From positions 6,865,001 through 6,929,000 of the forward strand of contig OZ023192.1 of the NCBI GenBank assembly GCA_963995505.1: a stretch of 64,000 nt of DNA, written 5' to 3'. Below, piece by piece: positions 10,317 to 20,499 of the stretch (the stretch's first letter is position 1; each line of letters starts with the position of its first letter). Under the pieces are notes generated by a model that searched no databases, was not told the origin of the DNA, and saw nothing but the letters and a program-made list of their open reading frames with translations. The DNA is from Hypericum androsaemum (taxonomy: Eukaryota > Streptophyta > Magnoliopsida > Malpighiales > Hypericaceae). Made by a program: the position numbers and the translations under genes.

Positions 10317-10912
10317 TGATGGGATCATGCCCACTAATAAGTGGAGTTCCCACTAATTGATGGGTGGAGGAGAAAAGTTTCCACTAAGTGATGGGTGGAG
10401 TCTCCATTAGTGATGGGTGGAGTCTCCATTAGTGATGAGTGGAGTTTCCACTAATTAATGGGTGGAGGTGAAATCATGGCATTCCTCTCTATAAAAGGAG
10501 AGATGATCTTCCATTGTAAGACATCCACAAAATGAAGAAAAACTCCAAGTAGAGAGTTTAGAGAGAAATAGAGAGTTTCCAAGTTCTAGAGAGAGAGAGA
10601 GAGCTTGAGGTAAAAATAGAGTGAGTGAAAATTCTCTACTGTAAAATACGAGTGAAACACGAGAGTGGGATAACTCGGGGTATCGGGCAGTGAGGATATT
10701 TTTACCACTGTAATTTCTCTATTTACTAGTGGATATTTTTCGGAGCTGGTCCCGTGGTTTTTCCCTCTGGTATTTAGAGGGTTTTCCACGTAAATCTTGG
10801 TGTTCCCTCTTGGTGGTGTTTTTCTTCCCCATCTACTTTTGACCGTGGTAATTATTAATTACCGGGGTAAATTTTATTTACCGCTTCTGCTGCACGAGTC
10901 AAATTCCCAACA
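10317..10912 (+). repeat. 3' LTR of the Tnt1-like element
   Basis: 596 bp, the same length as the 5' LTR with no indels. The single difference seen is CTGCTGCACG here versus CTGCTGCTCG at 6491-6500. Confidence 0.95.
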
Positions 10913-10917
10913 CATCT
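10913..10917. repeat. Target-site duplication CATCT, right copy
   Basis: Matches 5916-5920. Removing one copy and the element rejoins the gypsy gag-like frame. Confidence 0.95.
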
Positions 10918-11391
10918 CGTCCATCCTTTGTGAAAACTCCAAGGCCCCAATTCCACCATTCTTACCCTTAATTTTCACAGGCTTTTCAATATCCAGATGC
11001 TCTTTAGTCTCAAAATTTTTGACCTTCTTGGACCTCTCACTCCCCAAGAACTCTTCTGAAACCCTTTTCGAAGAGTGGGTAGATTCGGTCTCGTACTTAT
11101 TCCACCGATATCAATTATAGTTAGACAAAGGAGACTTATCAAGAACTGGAAATTGATGGGTTACCTCTTATTCCCGCTCCTGAAAATGCCCAGAACGTGA
11201 GAGAGCCCCAACGTTTCTCCTGACCCGTATTGGGGACTCGTCATTTTCCCAAATCGTGCCTCCCGTTCACCATCAAGCTCCGGACGCCACCAATACCATG
11301 GCAACCCATTGATCACGAGAGGATCGTAATCAACGAACTGTTCTTCTGTGTCCGCCAAATAAGCCATAACAACGATTTCTGAGAATCTGAT
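10918..11391 (-). pseudogene. N-terminal part of the gypsy-type gag frame
   Basis: On the minus strand, 24 bases after the primer-like TGGTATCAGA, an ATG at 11367 opens a frame beginning MAYLADTEEQFVDYDPL. It runs to a stop at 11161-11163 and continues after it with readable protein (NYNWYRWNKYETES, then KPVKIKGKNGG) up to the copia breakpoint. The frame resumes at 5915 on the other side of the copia element. The size and the position right after the primer site fit a gypsy gag start. The in-frame stop makes it defective. Confidence 0.5.
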
Positions 11392-11397
11392 ACCACT

Positions 11398-11513
11398 TGT
11401 AACAACCCGCTAGGGTTTAGAAGAATTAGAATCAAGAAAAAAGGGAAAAAGAGGGAAAGAAGAAGATAGAAGAGGTATAGGAAGATAAAAACGTCATGTT
11501 TCTTAGGAAACAC
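11398..11513 (-). repeat. 5' LTR remnant of the gypsy-type element
   Basis: TGTAACAACCCGCTAGGG and the following AAGAAGAT-rich stretch match 3429 onwards. The copy seems shortened on its right, where the WAK intron end begins. Confidence 0.55.
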
Positions 11514-11554
11514 TATAGTTTTAAATGCCCTTTGGCCCCTTTCTTTTATTGAAG

Positions 11555-11660
11555 TCATAGGAGCGGTCATCTTTCTGGTAGCCATTGGCCACTTGGCTAC
11601 TATCCTCCTGAAAAAACGAAGGAAAGAGGAAAAATTCTTATGCAAAAGAGGCGTGATATT
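11555..11660 (+). pseudogene. WAK copy A: transmembrane part of the kinase exon
   Basis: After a pyrimidine-rich tract ending GAAG, the frame reads VIGAVIFLVAIGHLATILL followed by the basic stop-transfer stretch KKRRKE. The same exon in WAK copy B (36971 on) is closely similar. The hydrophobic run is the single membrane helix of a WAK-type receptor kinase, and the next residues begin the juxtamembrane region. The exon breaks off at 11660 because a LINE entered it; it resumes at 15128-15140 with the duplicated target sequence. Confidence 0.8.
11648..11660. repeat. LINE target-site duplication, left copy (GAGGCGTGATATT)
   Basis: The 13 bp at 11648-11660 recur at 15128-15140 on the other side of the LINE. 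Confidence 0.9.
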
Positions 11661-11779
11661 TTTTTTGTTGGAATTGGAGGGGCAAATTGCCTCTATATAT
11701 TAAAATTAATAGTAAAAAATATCTTACTTAGTGCAAGGCCCTCATACGGCCTCTTGTGAGTTTGCGACCACTGGCCTCT

Positions 11780-12250
11780 TCAAAATCCTATCGTGAGAAA
11801 TCCAGTGGGAGAAACCCGCGATAGGAAAAGAGTACCTTGGGATGGAATATCCCCCCTTGACGTTTGGTTTATTACAAAAGTTGGTCTTACACCGTCACTA
11901 CTAATTACATCCCTTGGAAAAGCAACATCGCCAATATTGTTCAATAACAAGCCCATCACTTCCTTTGGGGGAGTGCGGAGGATATGGATTCCGAAAGGTT
12001 CCTCGAAGGCCAAGTTAGTTAGCTTGTCCGCAACATGGTTGGCTTCCCGATAAGCATGTCTCACCTTTAACTCCCAGTTGCCTTGTATCTCATGTCAGAT
12101 GTGCACTAAAATGGGATTGGCGATGTCTACATATTTTGGTAAATTGTTTAGGAGGCCTTCCACTAGGCTTGAGTTAGTCTCCAATATGACTTTAGCAAGT
12201 CTAATACTATGGTGAGTCACCCAAAGCTCGGCATCAAGTCTAATTCCATG
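11780..12250 (-). pseudogene. LINE ORF2 C-terminal RNase H domain
   Basis: The minus strand reads GIRLDAELWVTHHSIRLAK near 12240-12180, then EANHVADKLTNLA at about 12050-12010. These are the catalytic-region and final-helix motifs of the plant LINE RNase H (RVT_3) domain. A stop lies between them near 12092, so the domain is broken. Confidence 0.8.
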
Positions 12251-12286
12251 AAATCCCATCGTATTCTTGAGGACATGCCAATTCTT

Positions 12287-13657
12287 CTAGTAGAAGAAGG
12301 CATGTAGCCTGTCAGGTCCAGGAGCCTTCAAGAGGGCCATCTCAAACAGCACCCTTCTTATTTCTTCCTCGGAGGGCAGAAGCTGTAAGGCTCTTCTATT
12401 CTCCTCCGAGATAGGAGGAAATAGATTTGGATAGCATACTAATGGAGTTGGCCCTTGCTCTGCTGTAAAGAGGAAAGCAAGGTAATCCTTCATTAGCTTC
12501 TGGATCGCACTGGGGTTAGTGACCCATTCACCCTCCCTGTTGCATAAAGCTTCAACTCTATTATGCTTCCTTCTCACGAGGGTGGTGGCATAGAAATAGC
12601 TCGTATTGCGATCACCATTTAACAAGTATTCCTTCCTCGATTTTTGAACCCACAGCATTTCCTCTTATTCAAGAGTAACCTCAAGCTCCTTCCACAAATC
12701 TTGCTCCAGGTTCCTGAGAAAAAGGTTACTTCGGGTCTCCAGAGCGCGTTGGATTCCTTCAAGTCACTTCGTAAGCCTTTGTTTCCTTCTTGAAAGGTTA
12801 CCGAATTCTTTTTTGTTCGAGATTTTAACCTTTTCGACAAAGCACTAGCATGCTTTTGGAAGTCTCTCCTGTTGGTCTCAAGCCTCCTTCACAAAATTAG
12901 CGAACCTTGGGTCAGTTTGCCAAGTAGCAACAAAACGAAAGAGTCATTTACTTGGGGTAAGGAGTTGCTTTGGCTTCAATTAAATCAAGAGTGGGCAATG
13001 GTCCGACTTCCAATGAGGTAGGTGAATAACGCGAGCTTTCGGGAATATAGTTATCCAATTGAGGTTAGATAGACCTCTATCCAACCAGTCATGAGTACGA
13101 CCACGGACCCACGTAAACCGATTGCCCACAAAACCCAGATCAAGGAGATTGCAGTCATCGATCCATTTCTTAAAGCTTCTGACCCTCGCTTCTCTGATCG
13201 GGGCACCTCTCAGTTTTCCATCAGATACTAGATAGGCATTAAAGTCCTCGGCCAGTATCCATGGTCCTAGAATCGTGCTTGAGATGTCCCTAAGCTACTC
13301 CCAAAGGCACTCCTGGTGATTTGGCATTGGGCTTCCATAGACTGCCGTAAAGGACTAATTCTGGGCATTTTGCTATTCAATTTCAATGTGCACAAACTGC
13401 TTGTCCATAGAAATCACCTTAAGCTGAGTTCCAGGATTATTCCAGAGGACCCATATACCACCGGAGTGTCCATCCATAGGTGCTTGCACAATATTACTAA
13501 ATTTTAGTGATTTAGCTAATAAAGTTGCCCTACAGCCTCAAATCCAGGTCTCAATCAGCACAAGAATAGTGGGGTGATGATTCCTAACTAATTCTTTAAT
13601 AGAGGCCTTGAATTTAGTACTAGCAGCCCCTTGGCAATTCCAAATTAAAATTTCCAT
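12287..13657 (-). pseudogene. LINE ORF2: endonuclease and start of reverse transcriptase
   Basis: The frame opens with ATG at 13657, giving MEILIWNCQGAAS, the N-terminal motif of the APE-type endonuclease that nicks target DNA. It decays through several stops, then shows the linker region with LNGDRNTSYFYATTLVRRK (near 12600) and the start of the RT region with LLKAPGPDRLHAFFY (ending 12287). It stops just where the conserved QKNW motif follows. The rest of the RT, including the catalytic FADD box, is absent. Confidence 0.8.
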
Positions 13658-13739
13658 ATCCGAAACGCAGAAAAGCTACTCTAGGAAGAGAGGAAGGCTT
13701 AAGAGTGGTTGGAACAACTCCCTGAAGAACTGAGTTCAT

Positions 13740-15024
13740 TCAAGTTCGTAGCTACTTGAGGATTGGTTTGACCCTCGGTCACTTGATCTATATCCATTGT
13801 GCTTGTTCTCCTCCCATCTTCGACTGCTGGATTAGGGTCCAGTGGTTCCACTGGCAAGCCCGTCTGGGAAGTCCAGAACTTGCCCGCAATTGGTTCTTCA
13901 GTTTTTTTTGGGGAAGGGGGGGGGGGGGTTCTAGTCCATCTCTCCTAGAGGGGAATCCTGGGCGGGAGGTTCCAGATCCGCCCTTGGGTTTCACTCCAGC
14001 TAGGGGTTCTGTGGAGAGATGAGGTATTTGGCTGCACTGGGTGGGTAAGTTTGGTGGTGCAGCTCCAAAGGAGATTTAGCACTTGAGGTAGCTTTTTTGG
14101 TTGGACTTATGTTTTGGGACTGGCGTGTGTTGTTCTTGGGCTGAGACATTACAGGACTTTTATCTTTGGTGTTATAGGCTTTTTGATGTTAGGTTGGACC
14201 CCATTTTCCAGCATTCTGGGTATTGGGCTTAATAGTATTCTTGGCAGATTTTAAGTGCGAACTTGGAATGGACTTCCCGTGGGGTACGCCAGAGGTCACG
14301 TGGACCTGCTCCTCAGCTGTCTCTTTGTCCTTTCTACTTTCCTCCTGTTCAGTCATCTGGAGAACTGAAAAATAGAAGCATTGTTAGGGAAAACTTCAGA
14401 CTTATCTTTACCTGGTGGAGAGTTGGGTCTTGCCGTTTCAGTATAAGGATTTTCCATCAGGGCTCTAGGTCCAACGGCTCTTTTCCCCCCTGTGTTTTGT
14501 TGACCAGCATCCATGGCCCTTCGGTAAGGATCTGGCCACATTCTTCATCGGAGGCCAGTTTGACAAGGTAGTGGTCGTATCCTAGGTCGATCATATGGAA
14601 GTCCTGAGGTAGCCCCCACAATTGGCCGAGACGTCTCTTAAGGTACGGGTAGGCTATCCTATGACCAAGCACTTTGATAATTAACATCTTCCACCATGGA
14701 CTACGCCGAGTCGCTCGACACAAGCTTCTCGGGCTCGAAAGAGAAGAACTGGTCACCCCCTCCCATCAACTTCTCCACAGAGTTCTCCATGGTGGTTTCC
14801 TTGAAGGATAGCTTCCTTCTTCGGGTCTCTTCCTGTCCCTGATCGCTTGGCCTTTCCTGTGACTGAGGGGCCTCATCCTCCGACAAAACAATCCTGACTT
14901 TCTTTCCTCCCCTAGGTGGGGTCAGGGCGCAGCTCTGCTGTGGTTGTGGATTACCAGGATCATCTCCTTCCATGAGGAGATTCTGGTCAGGAGGGTGATC
15001 GGAACCTCCCGGTGGGGGTTCCAT
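13740..15024 (-). pseudogene. LINE ORF1 (DUF4283-type, nucleic-acid-binding)
   Basis: ATG at 15024 starts MEPPPGGSDHPPDQNLLMEG, followed by an acidic, Glu/Asp-rich stretch and then, in another frame, the DUF4283-like core reading LGQLWGLPQDFHMIDLG and LTEGPWMLVN (about 14640-14490). This domain is typical of ORF1 of plant L1-clade LINEs, which coats the element RNA. Frameshifts near 14700 and later stops make it non-functional. A G/C homopolymer run lies at 13911-13928. Confidence 0.75.
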
Positions 15025-15127
15025 GGCGGCTTATGAAGTTCGCTTAAGTTAATCGAGAGAAGAGACTATCTCTCTAGCAAGAAGAGAGAGAATTCTTTTA
15101 GGAATCTCCTTAACGCTTAGGTCAACG

Positions 15128-15140
15128 GAGGCGTGATATT
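15128..15140. repeat. LINE target-site duplication, right copy
   Basis: GAGGCGTGATATT, identical to 11648-11660. Confidence 0.9.
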
Positions 15141-15626
15141 GAAGAACCAACGTGTCCGAATCTTCGGCCAGGCCGAGCTTGCAAAAGCTACAGGAAACTA
15201 CGACACCAGCCATTTTCTTGGGGAGGGTGGGTCTAGTACAGTTTACAAAGGAGACTTGGAAGATGACACTAAGGTGGCAGTGAAGGTACAGAAGAAAACA
15301 AACAAGGCCCAACTGGATCACGAAGAATTCCAACACGAAATCAGTATTATCTCCCAGGTGAACCACAAGAACGTGGTCAAGCTGTTAGGGTTTGTTTGGA
15401 GACCGAAATACCACACTTGGTGTACGAGTTCATCTCAAACGGTACTCTTTACGACCACATACACGAAGAGGGATCCCGGATATTAACAAGCTGGAAAGAT
15501 AGGCTCCGGGTGGCTGCAGAGGCCGCCATGCGTTTCACTACCTCCATTCTCTGGCGGATCCTCCCCTAATCCATGGAGATGTCAAGGCAGCCAACATACT
15601 CTTGGACGAGAATCACAACGTGAAGA
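15128..15626 (+). pseudogene. WAK copy A: kinase domain fragment
   Basis: This continues the transmembrane exon interrupted by the LINE. The frame reads juxtamembrane sequence, then the glycine loop LGEGGSSTVYKG (the family has a Phe where the first Ser stands), the ATP-binding Lys in VAVKV, and the start of the C-helix. A one-base loss near 15392 (compare 43706-43716 in copy B) shifts the frame, and another loss near 15525 shifts it again. Sequence similarity to copy B continues through the HGDVKA catalytic loop and stops exactly at 15626, before the DFG motif. There an inverted piece of WAK exon 1 begins. Confidence 0.85.
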
Positions 15627-16110
15627 GCCGACACTTGCTTCGGTGTCCGAGTTGCAAAACCCGAACGCGTGACACCTCACCACCGTGAGCTTGTTCCACT
15701 TCTCCGACGAACTGTAATAAGGAAACAAGCGGGTCATCTGGGCCGACTCGGTGGGGCCTGTGGAATCGAAGCATGTATAGGCCATCAGGACATCACAATT
15801 GACAGTTCCTAAATCCACCGAGGAAGATCAACCGTGGGGGGGCTGAAGCTGTAATTGCATCTGAGGAAAAAAAAGGGGAATATGTGGAGCCGGAGTCCCC
15901 GATGTCAAATGGGTGGGGAACGCTTATGTTTCCACTTCTTTCGACACAATCATGTTTCGCGATTCCCGGTTTTTTCAAGGAATTGGACCTGGGTCTCAAT
16001 TGCAGCATTACCATGAATGGCGACGACTTTAGCTCCCCTTAAATTACCATTTGCCTGCCTAAAGACCCTGACTTAAAATATACAGGTCAATATTTTAAAT
16101 CCACAGTCGA
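15626..16110 (-). pseudogene. WAK copy A: inverted exon 1 with distal promoter
   Basis: On the minus strand, 16014 to about 15630 encodes the extracellular start of a WAK: MVMLQLRPRS, then CVERSGNISVPHPFDIGDSG, matching the GUB_WAK cell-wall-binding motif C-GNISVPYPFGIG of copies B and C. It ends around EASVG, losing the rest of the exon. Upstream of it (16027-16110, minus) the DNA matches the promoter of copies B and C (CCTGTATATTT, GGTCTTTAG, GTCGTCGCCA). The proximal promoter and the signal-peptide start are missing between the two. So this segment lies in opposite orientation to the kinase part of the same gene. Confidence 0.8.
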
Positions 16111-16640
16111 ATTAGCAGTCCGACCACCCAGGAAGGATCACGGTTCATTTTTAATTAAAATTTAGGGAGCGATTTTTTTTTGGGTTAAAATTTAGGGAGC
16201 GTATTTGATTCGCTGGGCAGTTCGTATAGACGCTTGAGCACATCGGACCTAACGAGCAGCTTTTCTAACAGAACAGACAAAACATTATGTAATCGAAGTT
16301 TTTTCAAAGAAATTGGATCCATATGACATCATGCCGACGTCACACAACCTACCAAATTGGCTGCAAAATTGTTAAAATTATTACCGTGTATTTAATTTAC
16401 ATAAGTAACTGACTATTAAGAAAATAAATATAAGTGATCATGGACTTAATTATTTAAAATTCAGTGAGTATAGGTATATTTGACCCTGTACTTGGATTTT
16501 CTGTAATTGAAACATCTGTACCGACACCAAATTGTAAAACAGGGACGAGACCGAAGACTCGAGGTCAGGAAGAAAATTGCGGATGACAGAAATTTCTATG
16601 CCAAGTGGGTACGACGGTAACATTAATTATGGGTCTAGGT
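16111..16640. other. Intergenic DNA, no gene recognised
   Basis: AT-rich. A short local duplication of AAAATTTAGGGAGCG occurs at 16158-16172 and 16187-16201. No coding signature. Confidence 0.5.
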
Positions 16641-18170
16641 TATTGTTGGATTTTATAAACACGAACTTTGGGTTTGTAGCAACGGAAGATAAAATTTCAC
16701 TAATACGAATCTGATCATGACAGTATAACATAAAATATAACAACATAGTTAGAAAATTCTTACAGCTCGTTGTAGTTTGAATTGTCAACTATGGTATTAC
16801 GTAATCCTCGTCTACGAACTTTTTGGCAGTTGAAATTTTCGAGAATTCGCTAGAAAAAATTTTTATCGAAGAAACTAGAGAAAATATATCTGTGTCTAGG
16901 TTAATTGTGTCGTATTGCTTTTTCAACCCTAGGCGCGCGCACGCGCGCACACACATATATATAATAAAACTAACACACACAACTCCTAACTTAGGAGTTT
17001 ATGTGACCAACAAGCCTATAAGCCTTTGGTTACGTCCGAAGTTGATCTACCTTTTGGGCCTTAAGGCCCCATCAATGTTTTTCCTGATCCAGTCAATATG
17101 TCTAACACTTAATTAGTTTTATTATATTTTAATTAAATCTAATTTAATTAACCAATTATAATTCTATCTAATAGAATTATAATATTTTTCTATAGATTAA
17201 TATTCTTGATCAAATTAATATTTAATTTAATCAACTTCAATTCGTAAACTAAGACTACATATTGTGTGACCCACAGGCCTTCACATGTCAATTGATTAGT
17301 CGAACTAATGGTCTTTGTCAAACCCTAGACAATATTAACATGTGAGGTACGTTACGAGAATACTGCAACTACATGTAATGTGAAGCTCATAGTGGTACGG
17401 TTCTTTCATTCACGAATACTCAATTAAATCTTGAACATGATTGCATTCTACTAATCGATCATGTTGTCACTTTTAGACACCATTCAAAAAGTGACGTGCA
17501 TTGACCAATGACTAACGATCTAATTAGTTATGAGAAAATAAGTATTCTCTCCACGTCTATTTGAGGAATGAATCCTATTCTTGGCTCAACTACCATGCAC
17601 ATGTACTTCGTAATATACCTAACACATGAGGTATCTACCCCGTTAGGAGTGCAAGCGTTGGTCTTGGTCAAAGTCCATCACTCCATAAATATCGTGCGTA
17701 TTAACCTCAAGTCGAAAGACTATTACACTACTCCACAAACCGATATTTCCGTAGACATGTAAATAGAATACATCAAATAATTTTTTGGTCGGGCATGCCA
17801 ATACTCTCTAAAGTATAAGTACATCCATCATGAAATACCTAGTATCTCGTAGTTGTTAGAACTACTACATCTTCTAAGGATATGATACAAATCGCACACC
17901 AATCTCAATCGCATCATCGATATTTCATTCTCGATGATCATTGATTGTGGCTATTTAAGAACCATGTTCATGGTCATCTAGGATCTCATGACAACATTAG
18001 TTTATGAGAACACTAACATGAATATATGCAAACAATCAAACATTATATTCAATAAGTGTAATGCTGAATATTATAAATCAATAATACGAAATGACTAAAT
18101 ATGATCAAGTACAATGTCCTTAATACGATTGTCTCTAGGATATCTATAATGTCAGGTATATTCATTTTAC
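16641..18170. mobile_element. Possible degenerate non-coding LTR-type element
   Basis: A stretch starting TTGTTGGATTTTATAAAC contains no ORF with a family signature. It has long runs of the flat, moderately AT-rich text seen in the untranslated parts of large copia derivatives such as 29453-30534. Neither LTR pair nor target duplication could be established, so this is a weak call. Ordinary intergenic DNA is the alternative. Confidence 0.3.
16929..16980. repeat. Alternating purine-pyrimidine microsatellite
   Basis: An (GC/AC/AT)n run beginning AGGCGCGCGCACGCGCGCAC and passing into CACATATATAT. Such alternating tracts can form left-handed DNA. Confidence 0.8.
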
Positions 18171-18359
18171 TTACCAAAAAAATATGTTGAATTTTACTTA
18201 ATTTATGATAGTTTATGAGAATGGGTTTGCTTTTTGTGATATGGTATGAGTCTTGGGTTTAGATTTTGTCGTGACTGTTCAAACTTTGTCTGGCCCATCT
18301 TGGAGGTGATTGTAGTCGTTGGATGAGGCCAAATAAAAATGGGGCTGATCTCATGATCA

Positions 18360-18850
18360 TTATTGAGGTGGGATAATTTCATTTGTTGCCTCTCTCCTGA
18401 ACGCGGTGTGAACCAAGGGGGAAGAAGCTCCTCTCGTCACCAACGAGACCCACACCTGAGGTTGACCACTGTGGTAACTGGCAAGTCCACCACCGGCGAA
18501 CCGAGCTCCGACAAGTCTACCATCCTCATCACCATCATCCGCTCTCATCCTCCTTCGTCGTCCCCTCTAATTTTTATGTCCTCGACTTCACCGGCATCTC
18601 CATCAGCAGGAACAGGCTTGGGACCTTAGCGTCTACATCTCTGGCGTTGCCATCCCCACCCTCCATGTCTCCTTCAACAGTGGTATAACCGTCAACGAAG
18701 ACCTAGGGCAGCCGCGGGGATGTGGTTGCCTGCTTGTGGAGATGGCTGATCTAGGTGGTGACTCTAAAACAACCGCCTACACGCCAATATCAAAAGGGAT
18801 GAGAGCGACGAGGAGGGGGAGGAGGATTGCGCGTGGTTGTGTGTAAATGA
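18360..18850. other. GC-rich island resembling a captured gene fragment
   Basis: In an AT-rich neighbourhood this segment is clearly C/G-rich with codon-like texture; the + strand is open 18363-18629. No domain was recognised. It is followed directly by the 22-bp repeat array. It may be a host gene scrap moved here by a transposon; nothing shows a function. Confidence 0.4.
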
Positions 18851-18888
18851 CAATATTGATTTCTGTTTTGATTTTTTTTTTACTTTTT

Positions 18889-19181
18889 TGTCGAATGGTA
18901 TCTCTGTTTATGTCAAATGGTAAGCCCAATTATATCGAATGATATGTCCAGGTATGTCAAATGGTATGCCCAATTATATTGAATTGTATGTCCGGTTATT
19001 TCAAATGGTAGGCCTAATTATATCAAATGGTATATCAGGTTATGTCAAATGGTATGCCTATTATATCGAATGATATGTTCGGGTATGTCAAATGGTATGC
19101 CCGATTATATCAAATTGTATGCCCAATTATATCGAATGATATATCTGGTTATGTCAAATGATATGCCAATTATATCGAAAA
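18889..19181 (+). repeat. Minisatellite, about 13 copies of a 22-bp unit
   Basis: Units alternate between TGTCAAATGGTATGCCCAAT-TA and TATCGAATGATATGTCCGG-TTA types, giving a 44-bp higher-order period. Two units are 21 bp by loss of one base. Copies differ at several positions, so the array is not recent. Confidence 0.85.
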
Positions 19182-19254
19182 GTAAAAATATGTAAAAATA
19201 ATAATTTTTTTTAATTAATTAATTAAATGATATAGTACACAAGTTGTACATGAC

Positions 19255-19345
19255 CCCGCATACCATTTTATTATGACATGTCATACTATTTTCTCATTAC
19301 CGGACATACCATTTTTCAACGCGCATGCCATCTCTTTTTCTTTAG
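19255..19345 (-). repeat. Inverted, diverged units of the minisatellite
   Basis: CATACCATTTT, ACCGGACATACCATTTT and GCATGCCATC are reverse complements of the 18889-19181 unit core AAATGGTATG(TCCGGT). Together with the array they could form an imperfect hairpin. Confidence 0.55.
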
Positions 19346-19821
19346 TTAGTTTTGCCCCTATTTTTTGAATATATTTCAATTTTGCCACGAGTCCATTTAT
19401 GAATGAGATTGGTCCTGAATTGGGTTTGTTAGGCCCAAATTCAGTCCCACGAATCTCACCCTATATATATATATATACTCTAAATTTGATCTACATATTG
19501 GAACTTGCATCTCTTTTTTTCAAGTGACCCTAATTAGATCAATATATTCTGTTAAATCGGTATATATCTCACACCTGTCAATCTTCGAATCTTACCATCC
19601 TAGAATTTAATCTTGATCGTGGCAACATCTACAACTTCGCACAAGTTACTATTATCCATAAGTATCATGCCATTAGACAACTCATATGTCTCAAACCACT
19701 CGATTTGGAGTCAAGGTGTTGGTTTGGTTGCAGATCTGCATAGGCCAAAAGAGAGAATCCCGAAAGATACAATGACCCATTATAAGTCCATGCACAAGAC
19801 TCTCACATGTCATTATTGCAA
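19346..19821. other. Intergenic DNA
   Basis: AT-rich with an (TA)n run near 19460-19476. An open stretch 19613-19894 on the + strand has no recognisable domain and straddles the edge of the duplicated block, so it is not called a gene. Confidence 0.5.
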
Positions 19822-20499
19822 GAAGTTTGTTATAGCTGTACCTGGAGATAGAAGTTTTGTTTTTAGATTGATAATGAGAAAGAGAAGGAGATGAAGAAGC
19901 TGGAACAATCTATAGAATGGAGGGAAAAACAACTTGTTATTTTCTATTCTCACAAGTCTATTACATATATACATAAAAGACTGATCTTGGCCCATATACC
20001 CAAGTCACAATTTGGGTCACATATCTAATATAATCATCTTGCCAAATTTGTGCTGATTTTCATCCACCATCAATAACCGCAATCTTGTGTTGGTCATGGG
20101 GAACAAAGCAAGAAAAAGTTGATGCAAGCACAAAGAGGAAAAATACAATGCAGTACAAGGTGCACCAAGGTCGATTGCACGCTCTCAGCTCATCATGCAG
20201 AAATGGAATCCTGGTTCTCATTGGTCGGAAGTAACTTTCAATGAATCTGTATTTTGAGTTCAAATTAGAGGTATTCCACCAAACTACGTCTTTGAAGAAA
20301 GGCTATAGCCATCGCTGCACAATTAAATGGCCTAGCCTACATTGATGACCAGGGCGTAAAGAGTTCTCTGAATAAAGGTGAATTCAGTTGCAAAGAGAGA
20401 ACATTTCGGAAAAAGAAAACAAATTTGAAAGGGGAAACGATAGAGCAGCTGCAAACAAAAATTCACTAGGGGATATGGATCCCCATCTTTACTCTGTCT

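Larger units (their letters stand above)
5921..10912 (+). mobile_element. Tnt1-like Ty1/copia retrotransposon, young insertion
   Basis: A complete 4,992-bp LTR element. It has two 596-bp LTRs with TG...CA ends, a 5-bp target duplication CATCT, a primer site TGGTATCAGAGCC at 6519-6531 that fits plant initiator-Met tRNA, one long gag-pol frame, and a purine tract (about 10305-10316) before the 3' LTR. The LTRs differ at one position that I could find (6498 versus 10894), so insertion is recent. Domain order (gag, protease, integrase, RT, RNase H) is copia, and the residue texture and element size resemble the tobacco Tnt1 group. It sits in the gag-like frame of the gypsy-type element. Despite its youth, several domains are damaged (see the coding feature). 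Confidence 0.95.
3429..11515 (-). mobile_element. Non-autonomous gypsy-type LTR element, interrupted by a copia insertion
   Basis: Two related copies of one LTR start with TGTAACAACC at 3429 and 11398 and run in parallel for over 100 bp. On the minus strand the right copy is followed directly by AGTGGTATCAGA, a primer-binding-site-like sequence, and then an ATG frame. So the element reads right to left. Inside are a gag-like frame and, next to the left LTR (about 3650-3715), the integrase tail motif NLEDKVFLKGG known from Ty3/gypsy chromodomain elements. Protease, reverse transcriptase and most of the integrase are absent. Without the nested 4,992-bp copia element it would be about 3.1 kb. 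The outer boundary on the right is approximate because that LTR looks truncated close to the WAK exon. Confidence 0.6.
11661..15127 (-). mobile_element. L1-type LINE, 5' complete but internally deleted
   Basis: A minus-strand non-LTR retrotransposon of 3,467 bp. It is flanked by a perfect 13-bp target duplication and ends on the + strand in a T run (11661-11666), i.e. a short A tail on its own strand. It contains ORF1, the endonuclease, the start of the RT and the end of the RNase H, but most of the reverse transcriptase is missing. The deletion joins the motif HAFFY near 12287 to RNase H sequence at about 12250. It interrupts the kinase exon of WAK copy A. Confidence 0.9.

Noticed and set aside
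16641..18170. A complete LTR retrotransposon
   Set aside because: No LTR pair, primer site or coding motif could be found; kept only as a weak non-coding element call.
19613..19894. Open frame of 93 codons with a CHYCKK motif
   Set aside because: It crosses the edge of the duplicated block, so its second half is shared and its first half is not; no known domain.
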